Assembly: GCA_942493075.1 (NCBI GenBank) | Contig: OW818681.1 | Span: 6,076,001 to 6,140,000, forward strand | Length of the DNA: 64,000 nt | From: JBBQYD01 sp942493075 | Lineage (GTDB): Bacteria > Verrucomicrobiota > Verrucomicrobiia > Limisphaerales > UBA8199 | Direction: 5' to 3' | Shown here: piece after piece, positions 51,418 through 60,200 of the stretch | Layout: each line of letters starts with the position of its first letter | Numbering within the stretch: the first letter of the stretch is position 1 | The notes under the pieces: model-generated | What the model was told of the DNA's origin: nothing | What the model saw: the letters and a program-made list of their open reading frames with translations, nothing else | The model's database searches: none | Program-made: the position numbers and the translations under genes

Positions 51418-52599
51418 GTGCAAGAGACGGAAAAGGCTGGGGCTAGTCCAAAGCCCGTTTCGCGGGTGTTTCTCGGGCTGGGTTTGTGGGCAACCATCGT
51501 GATAATGTTTGCCACCCAATTCGTCTGGGTGGGATCTTTGGCTTGGAGCGATGCCTTTTTGCACGCAGGTTTGTTCTGGGGGCTTTGGGTGGTGTTCATG
51601 CCACTGGTGGTGTGGTGCTCTTTTCGCTTTCCTTTGGAACGAACTCACCTGCGTTACAACCTGGCCGCACATGTGATCGCGTGCGTCCTTATCGTCAGCA
51701 GCAGCCAATTTGTCTTCCGTACGTTTGATCTTCGACCGCCTCCGCCATCGCGGTCTGATTCCCCCCGCGAAGAGCCTCGTGATGGCGCAGAGGATGGAGA
51801 GCGGGAACGCCCGAGCCGAAGCCGGCCGAACGGGTTCATGGGGTTGCGCGCAGGGTTGGATATCCTGATCTTCTGGTCGCTGGTGAGCGTCTGCCAGGCG
51901 ATAGTGCATTTCCGCAAATCCGAGCAGCGGGAGCGCCGCGCGGCGGAGCTCCAGACCCGCCTTACGCGGAGCCAGCTCCAATCATTGCGCATGCAGATCA
52001 ATCCTCATTTTCTGTTCAATACGTTGAATGCAATCTCCACCCTGGTGCATATCAACCCAAAAGCGGCGGATGAAATGATTACGGACTTAAGCGAGTTGCT
52101 CCGCAGTTCCCTCGACAGTGCCGATGAACAGGAGATTCCGCTCGGACGTGAGCTCGACTTCATCCGACGCTACGCTGGTATTGAGCAAAAGCGGTTTGGA
52201 GATCGGTTGCGAGTGGTTGAGAAGGTGCCCGCAGAGCTCGAGTCGGCGCTGGTGCCCGCTTTGATACTCCAGCCGCTTGTTGAGAACGCCATCCGGCACG
52301 GGATCGAGCCGCGAAAGAACGCGGGGATCGTTATCATCACGGCGATACAAGCGCCTGACGGACTGCACCTGACCGTCACGGATAATGGGCAAGGCCCAAA
52401 CCCGGAGGCGAAACCCGGAGCTGGCGAACGCAGGGGTATCGGCCTGGCCAACACCCAGGCTCGTTTGAAGGAGCTCTACGGAGAAAACCATTCTTTCAAA
52501 TTCGGACCCGGCCCGGATGGCGGCTGCGAGGTTCATATCCGCCTGCCGCTGGATCGAACCCACGGCAATCCGAGTTCGAAAGGAGCGCCCAAGCCATGA
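51418..52599 (+). CDS. LytS-type sensor histidine kinase
   Basis: 393 residues from GTG 51418. N-terminal membrane segments (about 17-40, 48-66, 78-98, and another about 140-160), then the HisKA_7TM/His_kinase domain: LRMQINPHFLFNTLNAIST with phosphoacceptor His about residue 196, and an ATPase part with LQPLVENAIRHGI (N box), DNGQGPN (G1) and GIGLANTQARLKELYG (G2). Residues about 105-140 form a Pro/Arg/Glu-rich periplasmic or loop segment. Overlaps the response regulator by ATGA. Confidence 0.93.
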   Translation: MQETEKAGASPKPVSRVFLGLGLWATIVIMFATQFVWVGSLAWSDAFLHAGLFWGLWVVFMPLVVWCSFRFPLERTHLRYNLAAHVIACVLIVSSSQFVFRTFDLRPPPPSRSDSPREEPRDGAEDGERERPSRSRPNGFMGLRAGLDILIFWSLVSVCQAIVHFRKSEQRERRAAELQTRLTRSQLQSLRMQINPHFLFNTLNAISTLVHINPKAADEMITDLSELLRSSLDSADEQEIPLGRELDFIRRYAGIEQKRFGDRLRVVEKVPAELESALVPALILQPLVENAIRHGIEPRKNAGIVIITAIQAPDGLHLTVTDNGQGPNPEAKPGAGERRGIGLANTQARLKELYGENHSFKFGPGPDGGCEVHIRLPLDRTHGNPSSKGAPKP

Positions 52600-53354
52600 A
52601 GATCCGGACGCTTATCGTGGATGATGAACCGCTGGCGCGTCAGCGAGTGCGCCTCTTGCTTGAGCAGGAGGCCGACATCGAGATTATTGGCGAATGCGAT
52701 AACGGCTCTGATGCCGTGCAAGTTATCGAGGCGGAACAGCCAGACTTGCTCTTTCTCGATATCCAAATGCCGGAGATGGACGGATTCACCGTGCTGCGCA
52801 ATGTCAAAGGGGAATTGCCTGTGGTCATTTTTGCCACCGCATTTGACAAACACGCCGTGCAGGCCTTTGAGGCGCATGCGCTGGATTATTTGCTCAAACC
52901 TTTCAAGCCCGCCAGATTTGCGGACGCAGTGAAGCGCGCCCGCCAGCAGTTGAACGATCGCAATGCCGGCGCGGCCGGGCGTGGGTTGCTGGAATTGTTA
53001 AGCGGCCGGAACCCACCCGTCGAACAGCTCACGCGTCTGACGATCAAGACCCCAGACCGGGTGATTTTCGTCCCGGTGGGTCAGATCGAGACAATCGAAG
53101 CCGCAGGCAAATATGCTGTCGTCCATGTGGGCAAGGAAAGCCATATCCTGCGTGAAACGATGACCAATCTGGAGGACAAGTTACCCGCCAGACAGTTCCT
53201 CCGGATTAGCCGATCGGCCATCGTGAATGTTGATCTCATCCAGGAAGTTCAGCCGATGTTCAAAGGAGAACATGTGGTGGTGCTCAAGAATGGCAAAAAG
53301 CTGCCGACCAGCCGCACGTTAAAAGAGATCCAGGAAAGCATGAAAGCGCTGTAG
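52596..53354 (+). CDS. LytTR-family response regulator
   Basis: 252 residues: receiver domain with LIVDDEPLA, phosphoacceptor Asp55 in LFLDIQMPEMDG, conserved Thr/Ala in FATAFDKHAVQAF and Lys in DYLLKPFKPARF; then a LytTR DNA-binding domain (about 145-250; RVIFVPVGQIETIEAAGKYAVVHVG in parts, FLRISRSAIVNVDLIQEVQP). Cognate partner of the kinase immediately upstream. LytTR regulators bind pairs of imperfect repeats; a target was not identified here. Confidence 0.95.
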   Translation: MKIRTLIVDDEPLARQRVRLLLEQEADIEIIGECDNGSDAVQVIEAEQPDLLFLDIQMPEMDGFTVLRNVKGELPVVIFATAFDKHAVQAFEAHALDYLLKPFKPARFADAVKRARQQLNDRNAGAAGRGLLELLSGRNPPVEQLTRLTIKTPDRVIFVPVGQIETIEAAGKYAVVHVGKESHILRETMTNLEDKLPARQFLRISRSAIVNVDLIQEVQPMFKGEHVVVLKNGKKLPTSRTLKEIQESMKAL

Positions 53355-53493
53355 GATCGACAGTCAGGCAGGGAACTGGGGCAGCCACCTTCAATAAGCG
53401 TTTGTTACCAATCAGATCCCATATTCATATGACACACGGGATAGAATTACCACGTTGACGCTTGTGATAGTTCTGGGACAATCATAGTTCCTT

Positions 53494-54660
53494 ATGGCAG
53501 AGATAAATAAAGACGAGCAGGCCGGGTTTGGCACCCGATCGGTGCACCGTGCCCGCGGTTTCTCAGGCAGTACCGGCGCTGTGATGCCCCCGGTATTTCT
53601 GACCTCCACCTTTGCTTCCGGCAATCCCGATGGGTTTGATTATACCCGTTCTGGCAACCCGAATTTCCGCTTGATCGAGCAAGGGTTGGCATCGCTGGAA
53701 AGCGCCCAATACGCCACCTGTTTTGCCAGCGGCGTCTCCGCGATTACTGCGGTGATATCGACGCTGCGCAGCGGAGACCTCATCCTGGCCGAGGAGAACG
53801 TCTATGGGTGCACGTATCGATTGATCGATAAGGTATTCGCCAAATTTGGATTACAGGTTCGCTACAGCGATCTTTCACAAGCGGCGAACTGGTCGCTCAT
53901 CCAGGAGTTGAAACCAGCCTTGATCTGGCTGGAAAGTCCCACCAACCCACTCCTGAAGGTCATCGACATCGCAGGGATCTGCAAAGCAGCCGCCGGGTTG
54001 GAAATTCCTGTGCTGGTGGACAACACATTCGCCTCGCCTTACCTGCAACGACCGATTGAACTCGGCGCTACCCTGTCGTTGTCCTCCACCACGAAATATG
54101 TAAACGGACATAGCGATTGCCTGGGCGGCATCGTGGCCACCAACGACGCCATCTGGCGCGACAAAATGATTTTCGCCCAGAAAGCTCTAGGCCTGCAGCC
54201 TTCTCCTTTCGATGCCTGGCTGACTACTAGGGGAATGCGCACGCTGGCTTTGCGGATGGAGCGTCACTGCGCCAACGCCCTCGCTCTCGCTCAATGGCTC
54301 GAAACTCGCAAAGGCGTTCGGATGGTTCGCTACCCGTTTTTGCCGAGCCATCCGCAGTATGAACTGGCGCGGCGCCAAATGACCGGCGGTTCAGGGATCG
54401 TCATCGCGGAGCTGGATTGCCCTTCCGATGCGGCACTGGCCTTCTGCCGAAAGCTGGAGTATTTCACGCTGGCGGAAAGCCTGGGTGGAGTGGAGAGCTT
54501 GATTTGCCATCCACCAACAATGACCCATGCATCCATTCCAGCGGAGGTGCGCCGAAAGGTCGGCATCGGTGATGGCCTGTTGCGCTTCTCGGTAGGTGTG
54601 GAAGATGTAGCGGATTTGCAGCGCGATATTGATCGCGTGCTGGACGAGGTATTGCAATGA
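53494..54660 (+). CDS. Cys/Met-metabolism PLP enzyme (cystathionine lyase type)
   Basis: 388 residues of fold-type I gamma-family: GFGTRSVHRARGFSGSTGAV, YTRSGNPNFRLIEQGLASLE (about 50-69), FASGVSAITAVIST, LIWLESPTNPLLKVID (about 145-160), VDNTFASPYLQRP (about 173-185) and Schiff-base Lys in SSTTKYVNGHSDCLGG (about 196-211). The SGVSA and VNGHSD segments fit cystathionine beta/gamma-lyases rather than O-acetylhomoserine sulfhydrylases. The stop overlaps the next start by ATGA, so it and the downstream gene are translated as a pair in the same transsulfuration pathway. Confidence 0.92.
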   Translation: MAEINKDEQAGFGTRSVHRARGFSGSTGAVMPPVFLTSTFASGNPDGFDYTRSGNPNFRLIEQGLASLESAQYATCFASGVSAITAVISTLRSGDLILAEENVYGCTYRLIDKVFAKFGLQVRYSDLSQAANWSLIQELKPALIWLESPTNPLLKVIDIAGICKAAAGLEIPVLVDNTFASPYLQRPIELGATLSLSSTTKYVNGHSDCLGGIVATNDAIWRDKMIFAQKALGLQPSPFDAWLTTRGMRTLALRMERHCANALALAQWLETRKGVRMVRYPFLPSHPQYELARRQMTGGSGIVIAELDCPSDAALAFCRKLEYFTLAESLGGVESLICHPPTMTHASIPAEVRRKVGIGDGLLRFSVGVEDVADLQRDIDRVLDEVLQ

Positions 54661-56120
54661 GCGAACGCGATTTGCTGGTTGATCCTGTGTGGAGCGGAGC
54701 GGAGCTGGGTCATGCAATTCCCGCTGGACCTCATGCTGTATCGGTTGCCTTACCCCGCTGGCAGGATGTGGTGGGTTACGAGGAGAATTGCCCCGGCGTG
54801 GTGAAGAAGCTCAAGGGCGGCTACCCGCGTTTTGTCATTCACGACGAGGTCCAACGCCTGGCAAAAGCCATTTCTCCCGAGCTGCCCTGCCTTCCCTTTC
54901 CTTCCGAGCGCACAGCCCGCGAATGCGCCGGTTACATCCAACGTGCCACCGGCCAATCCGCCCAGGTGCGCGGACACGCCGGAGTTTTCGGCGTCGTGAC
55001 GAGCGAAGCCGGCCGGCCCGCCCTAAAGGCCTTTTGGCAGCATACCGGATTGATCGTCTCCACGCGCCAGGCGCAAGCCTTGCTGGCGGGTGCGCGGACA
55101 TCTGCCGACGACTCAGCTCTCAGATCTTTGCGAAAGCAATTGGCAGGGTTTTATGGCTGCGCAGAGACTGATGTTTTTCTCCAACCCACCGGAATGGCGG
55201 CTCATTATGCTGCGCTCAAAGCGCTTGCCGCACGCGCGCCGGGCAAGCCGACGGTCCAACTCGGTTTCCCATACGTTGACACGCTCAAGTTGCAGCAGAA
55301 GCTCGGCGCAGGCGGCATCCTGCTGCATGATCTGTCCCGGATTGAAACCGACCTAAGGCAGTTGCTGGAGCGTCAAACCGTCGCCGGGTGCTTTGGGGAA
55401 ATCCCAGGGAACCCTTTGCTCGGTTCAGCGGATCTCGGGCTCATCAGTCCTTGTCTGAGACAGCATCGGGTCCCGATGGTGGCTGATGACGTCGTGGCGA
55501 CGCCTTTCAACGTTGACCTCACCGGCTACGCAGATTTAATTGCGACCAGTCTGACGAAGTTCATAGCGGGCACAGGGGACGTGATGGGTGGCGCACTGAT
55601 CTGCAACCCGCGTTCAGCATTCTATGCCGAGCTCAAGGCGGCGGTCGTGGCCCAGCACGAAGAACTTTTGTGGCAGGATGACGCCGTGGTTCTCGACCGG
55701 CAGGCGCACGGGTTTCCCGAGCGCATGGCCAAACATAATGCCAACGGTCTTTGGATTGCCGAACAACTGAAAGGCCACCCGGCGGTCGAGCAGGTGTGGT
55801 ATCCCAAGTGGGAATTCACCCAGGCGTACGAGCGGGTGCGGCGTCCGCAAGGTGGATATGGGGCACTGATCACCTTTCTGCCCAAACACGCTCCCCGGCG
55901 GTCTCCTGAAATTTTTGACCGGCTTGAAATGTGCAAAGGCCCGAGTTTGGGGACCGTGTTCAGCCTGGCTTGCCCGTTCACGTTGCTGGCTCACTACACG
56001 GAGCTGGAATGGGCGGAAGCTTGCGGAGTCTCGCAGTATCTTATCCGGATCTCCGTGGGACTCGAAGATCCGGCGGAGCTTTGGGAACGCATTCGGCGTG
56101 CACTGGAGCACGCCGTCTGA
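54657..56120 (+). CDS. Fungal-type cystathionine gamma-synthase-like PLP enzyme
   Basis: 487 residues. The first about 130 residues (GHAIPAGPHAVSVALPRWQDVVGYEE, then LKGGYPRFVIHDEVQRLAKAI, and LPFPSERTARECAGYI) are a domain typical of fungal CGS/STR2-type proteins. The rest is a diverged PLP fold: VFLQPTGMAAHYAALK (about 178-193), GEIPGNPLLGSADL, VADDVVATPFNVDL and Schiff-base Lys in ATSLTKFIAGTGDVMGG (about 302-318). It would convert activated homoserine plus cysteine to cystathionine. Overlaps the lyase gene by ATGA. Confidence 0.82.
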   Translation: MSERDLLVDPVWSGAELGHAIPAGPHAVSVALPRWQDVVGYEENCPGVVKKLKGGYPRFVIHDEVQRLAKAISPELPCLPFPSERTARECAGYIQRATGQSAQVRGHAGVFGVVTSEAGRPALKAFWQHTGLIVSTRQAQALLAGARTSADDSALRSLRKQLAGFYGCAETDVFLQPTGMAAHYAALKALAARAPGKPTVQLGFPYVDTLKLQQKLGAGGILLHDLSRIETDLRQLLERQTVAGCFGEIPGNPLLGSADLGLISPCLRQHRVPMVADDVVATPFNVDLTGYADLIATSLTKFIAGTGDVMGGALICNPRSAFYAELKAAVVAQHEELLWQDDAVVLDRQAHGFPERMAKHNANGLWIAEQLKGHPAVEQVWYPKWEFTQAYERVRRPQGGYGALITFLPKHAPRRSPEIFDRLEMCKGPSLGTVFSLACPFTLLAHYTELEWAEACGVSQYLIRISVGLEDPAELWERIRRALEHAV

Positions 56121-56142
56121 AGCGTTCAACTTCGCGGATCAA

Positions 56143-57099
56143 TCAAGCATTGAAAGCTTTTCGCAGCATGGCGATGCTCTTGGGCACAGCGACATCTGGA
56201 TCGGCTTTGCCTTCGAACTCCAGGGAAACATAGCCAGTGTAACCGGCTTCCTTCAGGATCTTCGCGATTCGCTTGTAATCCAAATCCAGGGTATACCATT
56301 CGCCGCCACCTTCGTACGTCTTGGCCTGCACATACACAGTGCGTGGTGCGATCTGGCGCAACTTGTCATATGGGTCTTCCATGAAGTTGCCTGTATCCAT
56401 GAGCACTCCCAGCCATGGCGATTTCACGCGATCGGCGATCTTCAACAGCCCTTCCGGCGTGCGGCTCAGCCCCCAATGATTCTCCAGCGCGAGCATAACT
56501 CCACATTGCTCGGCTTTGGGCAGGCACTGCTCAATACACTCCACGCACCAATCGAACCCTTCCTCTTCCTTATGCCCGGGCAGCACTGGCTCGACGCCTC
56601 GCGCGGTCATCAAATCATCGAAGCTTGCGATTGTGTTCCAGCGGCCTGAATTCAACCGTATGCACGGAATCCCCAACTCATAGGCGATCTCGATGCACTT
56701 GATCGTGTGATCCACTTGCCTCCGGCGGTCCTCGGCCTTCGGATAGACAAAGTTCTGATGAATCGAAAGGCAGACCAGGTCGATGCCCTTTCGGAAAGCG
56801 TGGCGTTTGAGCTTTTGCAGGTATTGCTTGTGCTCCGCAGTGAGCGGGTCTTTTTCGCCGAGGTCCATTTGGCGGTGAAGAATGTCCACGGCTTCAACGC
56901 CGATGGCTGCGGCTTTGTCGATCACGGTTTCGATCGGGACCTTCTCGGTGCGAAAATGCCAGAAGGAATAGCTCGCGATGCCGAGCTTGATTTTCGGCGC
57001 CGGCTGTTTCTTTTCGGCGGCCTCTACTGAGGCATTCGGTTGTAGAGCCAGAGCGGCACCTGCCAGGCAGGTCGAAGAAAGGAACGCGCGTCGATTCAT
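56143..57099 (-). CDS. Tat-exported sugar phosphate isomerase/epimerase (TIM barrel)
   Basis: 318 residues of the xylose-isomerase-like TIM-barrel (AP_endonuc_2) family. The signal NRRAFLSSTCLAGAALAL is Tat-like. Barrel strands are seen at KLGIASYSFWHF (about 38-49), GIDLVCLSIHQNF, IPCIRLNSGRW (about 143-153) and VMLALENHWGLS (about 200-211; metal-ligand Glu). The metal-site Asp is in LGVLMDTGNFM and His/Glu in YVSLEFEGK. Secreted members of this type act on sugars in Verrucomicrobiota and Planctomycetota. It lies just downstream of the giant GH31 gene and in the same direction. Confidence 0.9.
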   Translation of the reverse strand: MNRRAFLSSTCLAGAALALQPNASVEAAEKKQPAPKIKLGIASYSFWHFRTEKVPIETVIDKAAAIGVEAVDILHRQMDLGEKDPLTAEHKQYLQKLKRHAFRKGIDLVCLSIHQNFVYPKAEDRRRQVDHTIKCIEIAYELGIPCIRLNSGRWNTIASFDDLMTARGVEPVLPGHKEEEGFDWCVECIEQCLPKAEQCGVMLALENHWGLSRTPEGLLKIADRVKSPWLGVLMDTGNFMEDPYDKLRQIAPRTVYVQAKTYEGGGEWYTLDLDYKRIAKILKEAGYTGYVSLEFEGKADPDVAVPKSIAMLRKAFNA

Positions 57100-57163
57100 G
57101 CGGTCACTATGGCCGTGACTTGTTTAAAAAATCGAGCAGTTTCTGGCACAGGCGACACTTGAT

Positions 57164-57217
57164 TACTGTTGGTAAACCGTAACCGAAACAAAGGAAATAC
57201 CTGGTTTTTCGGGTTCG
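57164..57217. repeat. Half copy of the nested palindrome element
   Basis: TTACTGTTGGTA, the A-rich spacer with CCGTAACCGAAACAAAGGAA, and the beginning of the core CCTGGTTTTTCGGGTTCGCG are recognisable; the right half is absent. It lies between the GH31 and isomerase genes, about 46 kb from the main array at 9-11.5 kb. Confidence 0.7.
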
Positions 57218-57228
57218 CGCGAAAGAGC

Positions 57229-60200
57229 CTATGGGATCGCAATCCGATAGAACCGTTGTGTTTGGGTGTTGCTGAGGGTTTCGGTGAACCAAACGGAGTC
57301 GAAGCCGAATGTACCCTGAGTCAGAGGCTGCCAATATGCGGGAAATAGATTGGTTGTGGTAAGGATCGAATAGGAGAGGCCCGGAGAACCCTGGAACGAA
57401 AACCCGTAGGTGCTGTCGCTGACAGACGGCAGTGATTGGATCGCCGGTGGTGTGGGCGCGAGGGTGTTCGAGACTGGCAGGACCGATTCCCAGCTCGTGC
57501 CCATTTTTATCTCATCAAACTCAAACTGGTTGTTGTTGCCGCCGCGCATTAGGATGCGGTCGAAGCTCAGATCGCCATTCACCGCCCCCATGTAGGTCGT
57601 CGCCGAGTTCTGACCAGCCTCAGGCCGGGTGGCATCAGGGTCGAGCCAGGCTGTGATGGTATCGTCGCCACCTGGTGTATAGGTGATTTTGGCAACAACC
57701 AGGTGGACGTTGTTATCCACGAACAGGTAGTTGCCGGTGCCGCCGTTGTTTCGCAAATCCACTTCAGTGGAAGTCGGTGTGTAGGTGAGGCTGAAGGCCA
57801 TTGCGTTCCAAGCGTTGCCGACCAGGACGCCAGTTGAATCGTCCCCGCGGCTTAGGTGAAGCCCGCCGTATTCCCCATTGTGATTTGCGGACGCCGCTCG
57901 CATCAGGAATCGAACATAGAGCGTTCCGGCCACATTCCCGCCGCCCACAGTACCGCTGGTTGCGTCGTAGAGTTGGGCAGATGCAAACGGGCCCGAAGCG
58001 GAAAGATCAGGGGGGCCTTGAAGGTTTGAGCCATCCCCTTTGACTGTGATTCTGCCGCCGGCTGTTTGCAGGCCAGAGAACGATAGGCTTGCCGTGTAGA
58101 ACTGAGCGGCGTCAGTGACAGTTCCATTGAACGAACTTGGCCGTCCCATCCATAAACCGGTGGTAAACCCAGTTCCGCGATAAGTTTGCCCAGCGATGTT
58201 GCCTACGGAGTAGCCGTTGAAACTCTCTGCAAGCAGTTCACGGCTGGAGACGGAAGGTAGTGCGGACAGAGCAAACTCGGTGCTGGCTCGCTTCTGAAGC
58301 GTGTCAGCAGTGACAGTCACAACGGACTGCCCAACCGACCTGGGAGTGAGCGTGATCGAATAATTTGGTGCCGCGCCGGAGATATGGATGTCAGCAAGGG
58401 GCAGCACGTTTGTGTTGCTGGATCTTGCGACGACTTTCAGGTTGGGCGCAGCAATAGCTGTCACAACGAACGGGATCGCAGGAGTGGTGCTGCCGGAGAT
58501 GGCGGTTTGATCAGGAATAGACGAGATGCTGACCTGTGAGCCAAAACTTACGTTGGCGAAAACGGCCATGTTTGCGTTCGTGTCGCTGGCACTGTGAATG
58601 GCGCCGTCCATTCCCGACGAAATGCCCGTAATGATTGATCCTGATGAGTTCATTGCACCGTCATTCGATGCAGCGCTAGAACCAGCGGTGACGACGAGGC
58701 CGAAATACGCGTTTGAGCTAAAGCCCGGGATGGTTTGAGAACTGAAGAAGGTCCAAACAGAGCCCTCGATGGAGGTGTGCGTGATGAACTCGTCTCCGAT
58801 GCGCACCAGCCGCAGGTATCGCGGTGGCGTCAATCCGGCGAACTCACTCGACTCCGCGATGGTGCCGGTGGACTTGCGTGTATGGAAGAAAAGTTTCCCG
58901 GGTTTAAGACCGAAAACAGCGCACCGCGCAGAGCGATCGAGTGACTCGGTGATCATGATGCCGGCTGCGGCATTGGTGCTGAGGGATTGCTGGCTCATGA
59001 GACGAGCGGTGATCTGCACATCGCCTTCACACGGGCGATACATGAAATGGAAGCCGTCGTTTGTGCTGCCAATACCTGTGCCGCCGCCGCGAAGCACGTA
59101 CACGGAGTTGGACAACAGAGAGAAGCCACCCACAGCAGTGCCGTCGGGGCCGACATTCCCCAAATCGCGGCTCATCCAACTGCTGATGCTTGATCCGAAG
59201 GAAGCCACGATGAGGTTTGAGGAAGCGACAGAAGACGCGGGTACAGTGAGTTCGAAAACATCGGCATCCGGCGCACCAGCTTCATCACCGAGCGGCATCG
59301 CTGAAGCATTCCTGACATGAGTCAGCACAGGACCGATGGGCTGGCCATTCAACGTGACCTGGGTTGGAACCAGATCAGTCGTCCAGTTTGGGGGCCTTCG
59401 GAGGCGCAAAACCCAGGATCGTTCCGCGAGCGCTCCCGGGAACGCGCCGACTGCGGGGGCGATGGAAACGGAGACCTTCTTATCCGTGTCGCTGGCCCAT
59501 GTCTTGATGGCCGTTGTGCGGAACAGGCCTTGTTTGTAGTCAATTGTCAGCGTGTCATCCTCGTACAACGAGGTGGAATCGGTTTCTGTCGTGCTGGGAT
59601 AGACATCCAGCGTAACAGGAGACCACGGGCGCTCGGCAGTGTGCTGCATCTCGGGCGCGAGTGCGAAGACAGACCCTGAACGAATGTAGAGCGGGATCTG
59701 GTCGAGCGGAGAGTTAAAAGTATCTGTGGCTGGTCCTTTAACAACCGAGCCGTTCCAGGCATTGATCCAGGTTCCCGGTGGAATCCAAACAGAGCGCGGT
59801 GTGTGTTGCGAGCGCCACTTCAAACTCACAATGGCGTTGCCGGATAACTCCAGGAACTCGACTCTCAGTGATTGAGGCTGTCCGGCTTTCAACGTAACGG
59901 TTGACTCCGTGGTATTGGAATCGTTCGGACCCCAGTTGCCGATGCAAAGCTTATTATCCACCCACACCCGGACACCATCGTCAGAGGTTGCCGCGAGGAC
60001 GACATCTCCTACTGAAGCTGGCACAGTGATGTTGCCGGTCCAACGCACGGTAAAGTGATCTACGCCGAGTGTTCCTCCAGGGCTGTTCTCGCCCCAATTG
60101 AAATTGATGAAGGTATCCGTTCGGTTCAGAGCTGGTGTGCCTGATAGGTCTTCGTTGTCGAAGTAAGAGGCCTGCAGACCGGCCTGGCCGTCTGGGGTTG

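Noticed and set aside
53360..53493. SAM riboswitch before the transsulfuration genes
   Set aside because: No conserved SAM-I/II/IV core or terminator-antiterminator pair was found in the 140-bp leader.
54039..54242. Short minus-strand frames inside the transsulfuration genes
   Set aside because: All overlap conserved PLP-enzyme motifs on the opposite strand and lack ribosome binding sites.
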